Shown in pieces: positions 10,201 to 20,663 of a DNA stretch of 64,000 nucleotides. Origin of the DNA: Leptospira koniambonensis (GTDB taxonomy: Bacteria; Spirochaetota; Leptospiria; Leptospirales; Leptospiraceae); NCBI RefSeq assembly GCF_004769555.1, contig NZ_RQFY01000004.1:868001-932000 (forward strand), in the 5' to 3' direction. Below the pieces are notes generated by a model that was not told where the DNA came from, ran no database searches, and saw only the letters and a program-made list of their open reading frames with translations. Numbering within the stretch: position 1 is the first letter of the stretch; the number at the start of each line of letters is the position of its first letter. Made by a program: the position numbers and the translations under genes.

Positions 10201-12972
10201 ATGATTTATTTTAACTCATGGGCGATCTCTTCGCTCATCTGTTCCATCTTTACCTTTATCATTTTTGCTTTTTTAGCTGCGTTAAAGAAGAAAGCGAATT
10301 ATACTAGCGCGTTCTCTTATCTTTTTCTTTTCGTATTTTTGATCAATTTCGGGTTCTTTTTTTCTGCGATCTTTCCTTATCCAGAAGCTGCGTATCATAG
10401 AATTATCACTGGTCCTGCGGCAGCATTTGGTACAATCTTTCTTTGTATATTCGCTTACTTATATCCCAGAAACGATCATCCTAAAGAAGCTAAGTACGTG
10501 ATTGGATCTCTTCTTGGGATCTCTTTAATTACGATCTCTTATTCTTACTTTCAAATCTTTACAAATAAGCCGTTATTTCATTTTGCAGGACAGATCTATA
10601 ATTATCAGCAAAAGGTGGGTAATATTCTAGCAGTATCACTTCTTGCTTTTCTCTTGGTTATGATCTTTATCCAGGTCCGAAAAATTATCAGGGCAGATAA
10701 GGAAGAAAGAAAAGCATTAGTTCAGATGTCCTTGGGAATGGACGTCACATACTTAGTCCCAGTGGTTTCTAATCTTTTGTTTAGAGAAGGTGTGATCACT
10801 TTTAATGCATTCCAACAATTATACGTTGGTTTTATGATCTTAGGATATTTTACTCTGACTATATTATTCATTAATAATACAGTAGATAAAACTTCTTTTA
10901 TGACTAAGATTATCGGGATTACTGTGGCGACTTGTTTGGTTTTTGCTCAGGCATTTTCTACAGTAGTGAACTTGAAAAATGAATCTTTATTTGATGAGAT
11001 CAGTATTAAAGAAGCTCAAGCATTTTTGAATACTGGCAAATCAGAAGGTTCGTCGATTGCGTATGCAGTTTCTTTAGGGGATTCTTCAAATAAACCTAAG
11101 ATTTTGATAAAATCTGCAGGTATAGAGCCTAATTTAAATCTGGCTCAAAAGGAAATTTTAGAAAATAGAAAGTCCGGGAATTTCCTGAAAAGAACTCCCA
11201 CTACAAATCTTCCAAAAACAACTTCAGTAGATTACGTTCCTTCTCCAAATGATCTATTCTATTCTTATTATTTAAGAGACGAACTGGGAGAAAGAACTCT
11301 TCTTGTAGCGTTTCCCTATCTACATTACAGAAAGTTTTTGGATGAAACGAATAGTTGGTTGGTGTTCTTAACTCTTTCTCTTGTGTTCGTGATCTTAGTT
11401 TTGTTCCCATTCTTCTTCAATCGAAGTTTGGTACGTCCTCTGAACACTTTGATCCGAGGAGTGGGAGAAGTAAATTTAGGAAATCTTACAATCCGAATTC
11501 CAGTACTCGTCCAGGATGAGATAGGTTATCTTTCTGAATCTTTCAACAAGATGGTGGGAAGTATTCTGGAAGGAAGAACAAAGTTAGAAGAGTATGCAGA
11601 CACTTTGGAAGAGAAGGTCGATGCTCGTACGAAAGAAGTTACCGAAAAAATGGAAGAGATCCAGTCGCTCAAGGTGCAGCAGGACGGAGATTATTTTTTA
11701 ACTTCTCTATTAAGCAAACCTTTGATGACGAATTGGAATCGTTCTTCTTCGGTTACGACTAACTTTTACATAGAACAAAAGAAAAAATTCGTTTTTAAGA
11801 GTAAAGAATCGGAGATCGGAGGAGATATTTGTATCAGCGGAAATCTTCTATTCGGTTCTGAAAAAGAAAGATGGTCTGTGTTCTTAAACGGAGACGCGAT
11901 GGGAAAATCCATGCAAGGAGCAGGAGGAGCCATCGTACTCGGAACGGCTATAAACAATATTATGGCTAGATCTGCGAGCCAAGGAAAGGTTTTAAATATT
12001 TCGCCAGAAGACTGGGTTAGAGAATCTTATCGAGAGTTGGATGATATTTTTAGAACGTTCGACGGAGTAATGATGGCTTCTGCTATTCTTGGTCTCATAA
12101 ATGAAAAAACCGGAAAGATGTACTATTTTAATGCGGAACATCCTTGGGCAGTACTTCTTCGAGATGGAAAAGCATCTTTCTTAGAAAGAGAATTAACTCT
12201 TCGTAAACTAGGTTCTCCTTCTGAGATGAGTTTTAGAATTTTGGAATTCGATCTGATGCCTGGAGATATTCTTTATGTAGGCTCAGACGGAAGAGACGAT
12301 ATCAATTTAACCGAAGATGGTGTGAATTGGATCATGAACTCTGACGAAAATATGTTTCTCAAAACGGTTGAGGAATCAAAAGGAGATCTGGATAATTTAG
12401 TAGATCGTATCCATAGTTTGGGTGCATTATCAGACGACCTTTCTCTAATACGCATTGGATTCCATGAAAAACTTTCTCCGAATATTACTGAATCTAAAAC
12501 TGGAATTCCTGAATCTATACTAAGAAAATATACCGAGGCCAAAGCCCTATTACAACAAAGAGAGATCGGAACTGCAGTAGTATTATTGGAAGAAGCATTA
12601 CATTCTGTCCCTTCTTTCAAAGCAGCCGCAAGATTATTGGGACAAGTTTATTATGATAGAAAGGAGTATGATCCTTCTTCTCGATGGCTTGAAAAATATC
12701 TAGAGTTTGATTCAGATTCTCCCAATATCTGGTTCTTACTTTCTGTATGTTATAAACATTTAAAAGAATACTCTAAGTCTAGCCAAGCGGCGGAGAAGGT
12801 CCGTATCTCCCAACCTCATCGTCTTGCGAACTTGATCAACCTTACGGATAATTATAGATTATTAGGTCGCTTTAGAGAGGCGCGTTCGATCTTAGAAGCA
12901 GCAGAGTCCATAGATGGAGAAAGCCCTGGAGTCAGAAAGCTGGACGAACTATTGAAATCGAAGGGCTACTAA
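10201..12972 (+). CDS. Multi-TM SpoIIE/PP2C phosphatase with HAMP and TPR domains (paralog)
   Basis: A 923-residue paralog of the phosphatase at 3492. About seven membrane helices (1-225) are followed by a shorter loop domain (about 255-380), a membrane helix (about 385-405), HAMP (LVRPLNTLIRGVGEVNLGNL), a coiled coil, a PP2C domain (about 495-755) and C-terminal TPR-like repeats (770-920). The PP2C keeps the sibling's signatures: EIGGDICIS, NGDAMGKSMQGAGG, GSDGRDD and SDDLSLI. The loop domain is about 120 residues shorter than in the sibling, suggesting a different signal. It lies 82 bases after the second MCP and ends at a hairpin at 12984-13014. Confidence 0.85.
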   Translation: MIYFNSWAISSLICSIFTFIIFAFLAALKKKANYTSAFSYLFLFVFLINFGFFFSAIFPYPEAAYHRIITGPAAAFGTIFLCIFAYLYPRNDHPKEAKYVIGSLLGISLITISYSYFQIFTNKPLFHFAGQIYNYQQKVGNILAVSLLAFLLVMIFIQVRKIIRADKEERKALVQMSLGMDVTYLVPVVSNLLFREGVITFNAFQQLYVGFMILGYFTLTILFINNTVDKTSFMTKIIGITVATCLVFAQAFSTVVNLKNESLFDEISIKEAQAFLNTGKSEGSSIAYAVSLGDSSNKPKILIKSAGIEPNLNLAQKEILENRKSGNFLKRTPTTNLPKTTSVDYVPSPNDLFYSYYLRDELGERTLLVAFPYLHYRKFLDETNSWLVFLTLSLVFVILVLFPFFFNRSLVRPLNTLIRGVGEVNLGNLTIRIPVLVQDEIGYLSESFNKMVGSILEGRTKLEEYADTLEEKVDARTKEVTEKMEEIQSLKVQQDGDYFLTSLLSKPLMTNWNRSSSVTTNFYIEQKKKFVFKSKESEIGGDICISGNLLFGSEKERWSVFLNGDAMGKSMQGAGGAIVLGTAINNIMARSASQGKVLNISPEDWVRESYRELDDIFRTFDGVMMASAILGLINEKTGKMYYFNAEHPWAVLLRDGKASFLERELTLRKLGSPSEMSFRILEFDLMPGDILYVGSDGRDDINLTEDGVNWIMNSDENMFLKTVEESKGDLDNLVDRIHSLGALSDDLSLIRIGFHEKLSPNITESKTGIPESILRKYTEAKALLQQREIGTAVVLLEEALHSVPSFKAAARLLGQVYYDRKEYDPSSRWLEKYLEFDSDSPNIWFLLSVCYKHLKEYSKSSQAAEKVRISQPHRLANLINLTDNYRLLGRFREARSILEAAESIDGESPGVRKLDELLKSKGY

Positions 12973-12983
12973 AACAAATTTAG

Positions 12984-13014
12984 ATTGTGGAATCGGCCAT
13001 TTCACAATGTTTTG
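12984..13014 (+). terminator. Predicted intrinsic terminator after the phosphatase gene
   Basis: A 9-bp stem with one G-T pair (12984-12992 with 13000-13008, 7-base loop) is followed by GTTTTG. It separates the sensory cluster from ilvC. Confidence 0.5.
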
Positions 13015-13032
13015 TAAAAAAGACCCTATTAG

Positions 13033-14076
<1,044 letters not shown>

Positions 14077-14102
14077 TAAAATCCTAATACTTGGATTTAA
14101 AG

Positions 14103-14126
14103 GGCCGGAATTTTCCGGCCTTTTTT
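14103..14126 (+). terminator. Intrinsic terminator of ilvC
   Basis: GC-rich stem GGCCGGA / TCCGGCC (14103-14109 with 14114-14120) with a 4-base loop, immediately followed by six T. Confidence 0.9.
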
Positions 14127-14130
14127 ATTT

Positions 14131-14403
14131 GGTAAACTTACTAATATCTTCTCGCCCCGTACGTAATTAAAAAGATCCCTAAAAACCCATAGTTGTTCGA
14201 AAACAGGAACGGATTGCCGGGAACATAATTGGAAATTTCTTGCTCAAAGTCTTAAAATCGTTCTAAGTTTGGAAAAAAAATCAGAAAATCATAGGTCATA
14301 AGTCCGGTACTCGCTCTAGGAAGGTATCTATCCTTAGGGCAAAAAAATAATGACAAAGCCTAGCTTTTTGCTATTTTGAGACACCCAAGCCAGGAGGCTC
14401 TGA
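14131..14403. other. Intergenic region upstream of the caspase-like gene
   Basis: No gene could be supported here. The stretch carries the promoter region of the next gene and ends in its Shine-Dalgarno AGGAGG (14392-14397), six bases before a TTG start. A minus-strand frame at about 14155-14299 reads like a short membrane peptide but has an internal stop codon. Confidence 0.5.
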
Positions 14404-16026
14404 TTGAAATCCTTAATTTCCATAATCGGAATTTCCCTCTTTTTATTTTCTACAGATGTATTCGCACAGAAAAGGTTCGGCCTTATCTTCGGATCCAACT
14501 ATAAAGGAAACAAAGCCGGAATCCCTGAATTAAATCTTTGTGAGGCTGACGCCAAATATCTACACGATGAGATCAAACGTGTAGGAAAATTCGATGAGAT
14601 CAAAATTGTTTTGGGCCAAGATGTAACCAAAAACAATATACAGAAAGAAATTAAGGCTCTTGCTTCCAAAGCAAAAGCGGATGATACAGTATTTCTTTAT
14701 TTCTCAGGTCACGGCGCTTTTCAAAGAGATGAAAAAGCAAAGAACGGAATGAGAAACCTGATCATCTGTTATGATAGGCCTCACCTTTCCGATGATGAGT
14801 TAAATGATTATCTAGAAGGTATCAAATCTCCTAAAACGGTTTTCGTTTTCGACTGCTGCTTCTCCGGAGGTATTGCTAAAAAAGGAAAGGCAACTAGAGG
14901 TTCTGCTAACGTTCCAATTCCAGAAGGAAGTGATGGAACAGTTAAACAAGACTCTCAGGACTTTTTCTTCCAAGATAAGGCGATCATTTCCAGCGCGGAT
15001 GATAACCAAACTGCGATCGAAGTCGGCGGAACAATCAATCATGGGATCTTTACTTATAATTTCGGAAAGGCTCTTTCTAGTGGAGACTTAAACCAGGACA
15101 ATGTGATCACTGCACTCGAAGCCTTCTTCGCTTCTAAAGATGAAACAGTAAATATGGCTAAAAAGTATGATCACGAACAAGTGCCTCAGATTTCGGGTAA
15201 CGCGTCAGGTATCTTCTTAGCTGGAGAAAAAAAGCCTGATCCTCCAAAACCTGTAGAGCCTGTTAAACCTCCTGTAAATCCTACTCCTATTCCGGATGTT
15301 CAACCTCCTAAACCAGAGCCTGAAACTCCAGTTGTTACAAACGAAGAACCTCCAGTTGTTCCTACAAATCTGAAAGGTGACTTAGTTATTAAAACAACTA
15401 TCATCCAAGATAGAGCTTATGCTGTGTCTGATCTTCCTCCAGAAATACGTATCACTTCTGGTAAGAAGAGAGTGGGAAATCGTTCTATCAGAGTACTTAT
15501 CGACGATAAGGAAGTGGATAAGACGATCACTACTGAATCTTCCAATTATTGGGGAGCAGTCAAAAGAATGGGGAAACTCATTCCGGGTGCGACTTATACT
15601 TTAACTGTAAAAGGTGTACCAGCAGGTGTTCATAAGGTAACCATCCAAGCGGATGATTATCCAGAAGTCCAAAAGACCCAGGCAGTTCTTCCGAATAAGA
15701 GAAACGATCTGGAAGTAGTAACATCTATGACAGGTTACGGAGCGATCCGAGGAAAAGTATTCTACAGAACCTTGGATAACCCTGTGCTTAACCAGCCGAT
15801 CTTTATGCCTACGATTACAAGCGTAAGCGGTATCCAAAAATTGAATACTGACCAAAACGGTAACTTCTGGTTTACAAATTTAAAACCGGGAGAGTATGAG
15901 ATCAAGGCTACATTCGCAGAAGATCTAAACTTGAATAATGCTGATATTAAGGTGAGAGAGGGAGAAGTAACTGAAGTGGATATTATCCTGAATGTGAAAC
16001 TTCCATCTACTAAAACCAAATATTAA
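14404..16026 (+). CDS. Secreted caspase-family (peptidase C14-like) protein with C-terminal beta domain
   Basis: A 540-residue exported protein. The TTG start is set by AGGAGG six bases upstream and gives a clean signal peptide (cleavage after residue 21, FAQ). Residues about 24-270 are a caspase/metacaspase p20-like fold with the dyad His103 (YFSGHGAF) and Cys152 (FDCCFSGG). The residue after Cys is Phe where DxCHSG is common. A Pro-rich linker (about 277-320) leads to beta domains, the last (about 450-540) resembling a carboxypeptidase-regulatory-like fold. Metacaspase-type enzymes cleave after Arg/Lys; the substrate here is unknown. The signal peptide places it outside the cytoplasm. It is monocistronic with its own terminator. 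Confidence 0.85.
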   Translation: MKSLISIIGISLFLFSTDVFAQKRFGLIFGSNYKGNKAGIPELNLCEADAKYLHDEIKRVGKFDEIKIVLGQDVTKNNIQKEIKALASKAKADDTVFLYFSGHGAFQRDEKAKNGMRNLIICYDRPHLSDDELNDYLEGIKSPKTVFVFDCCFSGGIAKKGKATRGSANVPIPEGSDGTVKQDSQDFFFQDKAIISSADDNQTAIEVGGTINHGIFTYNFGKALSSGDLNQDNVITALEAFFASKDETVNMAKKYDHEQVPQISGNASGIFLAGEKKPDPPKPVEPVKPPVNPTPIPDVQPPKPEPETPVVTNEEPPVVPTNLKGDLVIKTTIIQDRAYAVSDLPPEIRITSGKKRVGNRSIRVLIDDKEVDKTITTESSNYWGAVKRMGKLIPGATYTLTVKGVPAGVHKVTIQADDYPEVQKTQAVLPNKRNDLEVVTSMTGYGAIRGKVFYRTLDNPVLNQPIFMPTITSVSGIQKLNTDQNGNFWFTNLKPGEYEIKATFAEDLNLNNADIKVREGEVTEVDIILNVKLPSTKTKY

Positions 16027-16054
16027 GAACAGAATATTTAGTTTTCAGGAAGAG

Positions 16055-16084
16055 AGCCTCTCGAGAGATCGAGGGGCTTTTTTT
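16055..16084 (+). terminator. Intrinsic terminator of the caspase-like gene
   Basis: A 9-bp stem with one G-T pair (16055-16063 with 16070-16078, loop AGAGAT) runs straight into seven T. It sits between two convergent genes. Confidence 0.85.
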
Positions 16085-16100
16085 GTTCCTGGTTTGGGTT

Positions 16101-16307
16101 TTAATCTTTTTGGAAACTATTCCATTGTTTGGAATTGATTCTTCTTTTGCGAATTTCGACTAGGATTTTCATTTGTCTTCTATCTAACAAATTCCCAGCT
16201 TTTAGACCGGATTCCGGTAAAGCAGTGTCGTTTGTAAGATTAGCAAAGGTTTTTCCGATTTTTGCAAAGGAACTCCGTAGATCCGGATCCATTTCGGGAT
16301 ATATCAT
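16101..16307 (-). CDS. Small hypothetical protein (68 aa)
   Basis: A short frame supported mainly by its ribosome-binding site: GGAGG (plus-strand 16314-16318) lies exactly six bases before the ATG at 16307. The product is 68 residues, soluble-looking, with a basic C-terminal half (DRRQMKILVEIRKRRINSK). No family was recognised. It is transcribed away from the 77-aa gene at 16471 and converges on the caspase-like gene across that gene's terminator. The frame stays open farther upstream, but the strong SD selects this start. Confidence 0.55.
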   Translation of the reverse strand: MIYPEMDPDLRSSFAKIGKTFANLTNDTALPESGLKAGNLLDRRQMKILVEIRKRRINSKQWNSFQKD

Positions 16308-16470
16308 AAATCGCCTCCGTGCGACCCCATTCGGGAAAAAAGGGAGAAAGTTCCGGGTTTCCATCCTTGGAAAGGAAGCTTTCTCCCAAACTGTACTTCG
16401 GGACTTTGCGAAAATACTTGAGATATTTTTTTTCTTGTACGAAAAGAAAGTGCGGAGTAAATTCGGTAAA

Positions 16471-16704
16471 ATGCAGATCCGTCTGGAAAATAAGACTGGC
16501 AAAAGATCGGGAAGATTCGTCGTGTACGAGTACGGAACCGATCTATTCGGCTATGTCTACGTGGACAAATTTTTGGGCCGCGATAGAGGCAAAATGGTCT
16601 CCACATGGTTGATGCAAGATGTAGGTTCTTTGGTTCGTCTTTTGGACCATGAAATATACAAAAGAGAGACTGAAAACTACGAGAACGTTACTTTAGCGGT
16701 ATGA
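16471..16704 (+). CDS. Small conserved-looking protein upstream of the MutS-like gene (77 aa)
   Basis: A 77-residue predicted cytoplasmic protein with mixed alpha/beta character (RFVVYEYGTDLFGYVYVDKF). The ATG at 16471 is chosen because upstream codons in the same frame overlap the promoter of the opposite small gene and look non-coding. Its TGA overlaps the ATG of the MutS-like gene (ATGA at 16701-16704), so the two are translationally coupled and probably function together. No family was recognised. Confidence 0.65.
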   Translation: MQIRLENKTGKRSGRFVVYEYGTDLFGYVYVDKFLGRDRGKMVSTWLMQDVGSLVRLLDHEIYKRETENYENVTLAV

Positions 16705-18611
16705 ACGCCCCTCATAGGGTCCGCCGACTTGGATCCCAAATTTCCCGCCTGGGAAGGATCATCCAAAAAGAAGAATCCACTCTTTCCCTATTATCCACTT
16801 TCAGAATACTTTCCTTCTTATTCTTTCTTTCTTGGATCGTTGGAGTTTATCTTCTCCGTACTTTATCTGATCTATATTATTTACCTTCGATCCTTATTTT
16901 AGCTGTATTCTATCGTTTATTATCAGCGTACCAAAAGAGAAGAGAGAAGATCAGAAGGTTACATGTCTGGACAGATTTCCTAACAGCACAGATCTCCAGG
17001 ATCCAATTGGATGGAAAACATTATCCAAAATCTAAAAGAGAATATTATAAAAATCTGGTATTAGAGACAGGGCTTCCTTCTTGGACCAAAGATTTGGATT
17101 TTTTAGGGGAGAAGGGTGTCTTTTCCAGAATAGACACCACTATTATCCAAAAAGGAACTTCTAAATTTTTAGAATACTTCTTAGAAACTCCCGAAGAATC
17201 AAAGGTTATCGCGAGACAAACTGCAATCATTGGTCTTTCTAAAAGAGCGAAAGTTCTACAAAAGTTGCTCAGACAATTTAGATTATATGAGGCTTCCTTT
17301 CCGGCTAGAAGAGAAGGAGAAGAAGAAAAACTTCCTTCTTATATTCCTAAGATCGGAAATTTGCAGCCAGAACGTTCTGAAAAGAATAAGATAGATTTTC
17401 CATTTAATCTATTTGAAGAAGAGCCAAATGATTTTTGGAAATCTTCTTTTGGAAAAGTTTCAGATGTACTCAGAGTTTTATTTCCTATTTGGCTAACTCT
17501 TGTGTGGCTTTCAGTATTAGGAAGTCTTCTATTCGGACAGACCTGGGGATTCGGGATATTCATTCTTCATTCTGCATTTTTTGGATCTTATAGAAATAGA
17601 TCCTTAAGAATGTTACAACCAATTGCAGAAGATTCTGAAACACTAGAGGAATTAGGAAAACTTCTACTCTACATACGTTCTTCTAATCTTTCCGGGACAA
17701 AAGGAGAGATCTTTTTATCCAATTGGAAGAAGAAGGATCTCAAAAACTCTTGGAAACAATTTCTAAAAATTTCCAATCTAGCTGCTTATACTCAATCGCC
17801 TTTAGCTCATGCATTATTAAATATTCTATTCTTCTTTGATCTTTGGATCTGGAGAAGGTATACATCTTGGTGGAATAAGGACGGTGCTTCTTTAAAGGCA
17901 TCTATGTCGGACCTTGCTGAATTGGATGCCTTACTTCCACTTGCGAACTTGAGCTGGATAGAACCTGGATTTACTTTTCCTAAATTAGAAAAATCAAATA
18001 CAACAATCCATGCGAAAGACTTAGTGCATCCATTGATCCCTGCCGACAAAAGAGTGTCGAATGATCTGGAGCCTATGCAACCAGGGAAACTTCTTCTTTT
18101 AACCGGATCGAATATGTCTGGAAAAACCACATACTTAAGAGCATTGGGAATTTCAGGAATATTTGCAATGGCAGGAGGACCTGTACCTGCTTCTGAATTT
18201 ATAACTCCTATCTTAGAAGTACATTCCAGTATCAGAAACGAAGACTCTGTAGAAGAAGGGATCTCTTTCTTTTATGCGGAAGTCAGACGCCTCGGAAAAA
18301 TATTACAAGAAGTGAAAAATTCCCAAAAAGGAAAATTAGTACTATTAGACGAGATCCTAAAAGGTACGAATTCTAGAGAAAGAACAATCGCCTGCAAAGG
18401 GATTTTGAAGAAGTTAAGACAGTACGGTGTGTTCGGAATTATTACAACTCATGATCTGGAATTAGCAGATTTACCTGAACTTTCTTTATTTCACTTCAGA
18501 GAAGAAATCGAGAATGGCAAGATGACTTTCGATTATAAGATCAGATCCGGTATAGTTCAATCCAGTAATGCTCTGGAAGTTTTAAGATTAGAAGGTTTGG
18601 ACCTGGATTAA
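16701..18611 (+). CDS. Membrane-anchored MutS-like ATPase
   Basis: A 636-residue protein with a C-terminal MutS ATPase domain (about 430-636): Walker A TGSNMSGKTTYLRALG near residue 470, Walker B LVLLDEILKGTNSRER near 547, and the MutS His in TTHDLELADL. It lacks the N-terminal mismatch-binding domain. Instead it has hydrophobic helices at about residues 30-75 and 250-295. This matches the group of membrane-associated MutS-related ATPases rather than MutS1 (mismatch repair) or MutS2 (no Smr domain). Its role is unknown; canonical mismatch repair is unlikely without the recognition domain. Coupled to the 77-aa gene. Confidence 0.8.
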   Translation: MNAPHRVRRLGSQISRLGRIIQKEESTLSLLSTFRILSFLFFLSWIVGVYLLRTLSDLYYLPSILILAVFYRLLSAYQKRREKIRRLHVWTDFLTAQISRIQLDGKHYPKSKREYYKNLVLETGLPSWTKDLDFLGEKGVFSRIDTTIIQKGTSKFLEYFLETPEESKVIARQTAIIGLSKRAKVLQKLLRQFRLYEASFPARREGEEEKLPSYIPKIGNLQPERSEKNKIDFPFNLFEEEPNDFWKSSFGKVSDVLRVLFPIWLTLVWLSVLGSLLFGQTWGFGIFILHSAFFGSYRNRSLRMLQPIAEDSETLEELGKLLLYIRSSNLSGTKGEIFLSNWKKKDLKNSWKQFLKISNLAAYTQSPLAHALLNILFFFDLWIWRRYTSWWNKDGASLKASMSDLAELDALLPLANLSWIEPGFTFPKLEKSNTTIHAKDLVHPLIPADKRVSNDLEPMQPGKLLLLTGSNMSGKTTYLRALGISGIFAMAGGPVPASEFITPILEVHSSIRNEDSVEEGISFFYAEVRRLGKILQEVKNSQKGKLVLLDEILKGTNSRERTIACKGILKKLRQYGVFGIITTHDLELADLPELSLFHFREEIENGKMTFDYKIRSGIVQSSNALEVLRLEGLDLD

Positions 18612-18692
18612 ATCAGACTTGGGTTGGTAGCCAGTATCCCTGTTTTTTGTCTTGCCCGACAGGCTCTTTAAAATTCTAATCAATTGGAAAAG

Positions 18693-20663
18693 ATGAAACG
18701 TTTACCAAGCAATCTTAAATTGATCGGCGGCTATGCCATCTACTTTGTTCTCATTCTAATCCTTTATAAGGCAGCTTTTCTTTGGGTGTATTCCTATAGA
18801 TTAGAGGGCGCAGCAACCAAGGATGTTTTGTGGGCGATCTTGGTAGGACTTAGGTTCGATATCTCAGTGATCGGAATGATCTTAGGACCATTCGCTTTTC
18901 TTTCCTGTCTTCCATATATAAATCGATTCAAGTTTTTCAATTTTTTCTGGGGATATTTTCCAATCTTGATCAGTGTTTGGATGCTTTCACATTTGATCGC
19001 CGATATAGTTTATTTCGAGAATGCGAACAAACATATTGGTTACGAAGGTTTCGTATTTATTGGAAAGGATATGGGTGTGATCTTAAAATCAGCCTTTGAA
19101 CAAAATCCTTTCTTAGCCGTAGTTGCTTCTCTTTTAATTTTGGTATTTTTACCGTTATCCACTTATCTTTTCTTAAAATTTAATCCTTACAAACACGAAC
19201 CTGAGTCCTGGAAAAGGGACTCTATTCTTTCTTTTGTAGTTTTAGTATTAGCTGTTTTTGCGATCCGAGGAGGAGTTCAAGAAACTCCTTTAAGAGCTAG
19301 TAATGCAATTGTTTCAGGACATTCTTTCGTAAACAATATTGCATTGAATGGTGTATTCACTTCTATTATGGATTTGAAAAGTCAATCCATTCCGAATTAT
19401 TTAAAATTAGAAACTAAAGAATCAGTTCGTATCGTAAGAGAAGAAATCTCTTACGATGGTGCTGAATTCGTCGGAAAAAAATATCCTTTATTAAGAAAAC
19501 AGAAACAAACCAATAACGGAAAACCTCCGAATATAGTTTTAATCCTTCTTGAAAACTGGACCGGGAAATTTATAGATCCGATAAGCGATGGAAAAGTTTT
19601 CGGAAAAGAACTCACCCCTAATTTTAATAAACTTTTAAGAAAAGGAAGATTTTATACCAGATTTTTTGCCTCCGGTGGAAGAACAACGAATGGTATGATG
19701 TCCATCCTGACGGGATTACCGGATCGGCCTGGATTGACTGTTGTTCGCACTCATCAAGTACTGGGAAATTTTTCCGGGATAGGAAATATTTTCAAAGGTT
19801 TAGGATACGATACATTCTTCGTAACCGGCGGAGATTTAAGTTTTGATAATAAAGCCACTCTAATGCCTCATTGGGGATTCGATTCTGTTCTGGGCGAAAA
19901 AGAGATCGCTAAGTTGAACAGATTTAAGATCGGAGCCTGGGGTTATGATGATGCAGATGTACTTCAGGTGCTGCACGAAAAAATTTCAGAATCCAAAAAA
20001 CCTTTCTTAGGAGTTTCTCTAACCTTATCTACACATTATCCTTATCGTGCTCCAGATCCTAAATTTAGGATCTTTAAAGAAGACGAGAGAGACTTTGAAT
20101 ATCTAAATGTGTATCATTATGCGGATTGGGCCCTTAGAGATTTTATGGATCGTGCTGAAAAATCTAAATACTTTGATAATACGATCTTTGTATTTGTAGC
20201 GGATCATACTCACCATCGTTATTTAGATTATTATGAAGACAGAAATATTCCATTTTTAATATATTCTCCAGGGAGAATTTTACCTGCTATCGATGATCGA
20301 GATGCTTCTCAATTGGATGTAATTCCTACTATTTTGAGCATGGTTGGTAAAGAGGCCTACTTCTCTGCTATGGGAAGAAATTTGCTCGCTCCTAAAAAAA
20401 CAGAGTCTGCTTACTTTGCTTACGGGAATTTGATCGGTTGGATTGAGTCTGATCTATTCTATATCCATTTCGTGGATGGAAATCGTAACTTAAAGTATTC
20501 TGCGAAAGGTCCAAGGCAAGAAGTAAGTCTTTGTGATATTCAACCAAAGATCTGTGATTCACATTTTAATAAGGCTAGAGCATTCTTGAATCTTAGCCAT
20601 GAATTGATGAATCAAAATTTGGTATTTCCAACTAAGGAAGAATTAGAACGAAAAGAATATTGA
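18693..20663 (+). CDS. Membrane sulfatase-family (LTA synthase-like) phosphoryl or sulfo transferase
   Basis: A 656-residue protein with about five N-terminal membrane helices (to about residue 185) and an exported sulfatase/alkaline-phosphatase-fold domain. It begins at VLILLENWTGKFIDP (metal-ligand Glu), with likely nucleophile Thr in GGRTTNGMMSILTGLP and a late ADHTHHRY metal site. Relatives transfer phosphoglycerol or phosphoethanolamine from a lipid donor onto envelope glycans or lipids. The start is uncertain: ATG at 18693 was chosen over TTG at 18684, and neither has a good SD. The stop abuts, with no gap, the stop of the convergent AsmA gene. Confidence 0.8.
   Translation: MKRLPSNLKLIGGYAIYFVLILILYKAAFLWVYSYRLEGAATKDVLWAILVGLRFDISVIGMILGPFAFLSCLPYINRFKFFNFFWGYFPILISVWMLSHLIADIVYFENANKHIGYEGFVFIGKDMGVILKSAFEQNPFLAVVASLLILVFLPLSTYLFLKFNPYKHEPESWKRDSILSFVVLVLAVFAIRGGVQETPLRASNAIVSGHSFVNNIALNGVFTSIMDLKSQSIPNYLKLETKESVRIVREEISYDGAEFVGKKYPLLRKQKQTNNGKPPNIVLILLENWTGKFIDPISDGKVFGKELTPNFNKLLRKGRFYTRFFASGGRTTNGMMSILTGLPDRPGLTVVRTHQVLGNFSGIGNIFKGLGYDTFFVTGGDLSFDNKATLMPHWGFDSVLGEKEIAKLNRFKIGAWGYDDADVLQVLHEKISESKKPFLGVSLTLSTHYPYRAPDPKFRIFKEDERDFEYLNVYHYADWALRDFMDRAEKSKYFDNTIFVFVADHTHHRYLDYYEDRNIPFLIYSPGRILPAIDDRDASQLDVIPTILSMVGKEAYFSAMGRNLLAPKKTESAYFAYGNLIGWIESDLFYIHFVDGNRNLKYSAKGPRQEVSLCDIQPKICDSHFNKARAFLNLSHELMNQNLVFPTKEELERKEY

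Noticed and set aside
14155..14299. Minus-strand reading frame ending in a membrane-like tail (GFLGIFLITYGARRY)
   Set aside because: An in-frame TAA splits it after 15 codons, there is no clear SD, and AT-rich DNA easily gives such residues. A pseudogene remnant is possible but unsupported.
16129..16470. Upstream extension of the 77-residue gene to a 191-codon frame
   Set aside because: It would run through the promoter and coding region of the opposite small gene, and its residues look non-coding.
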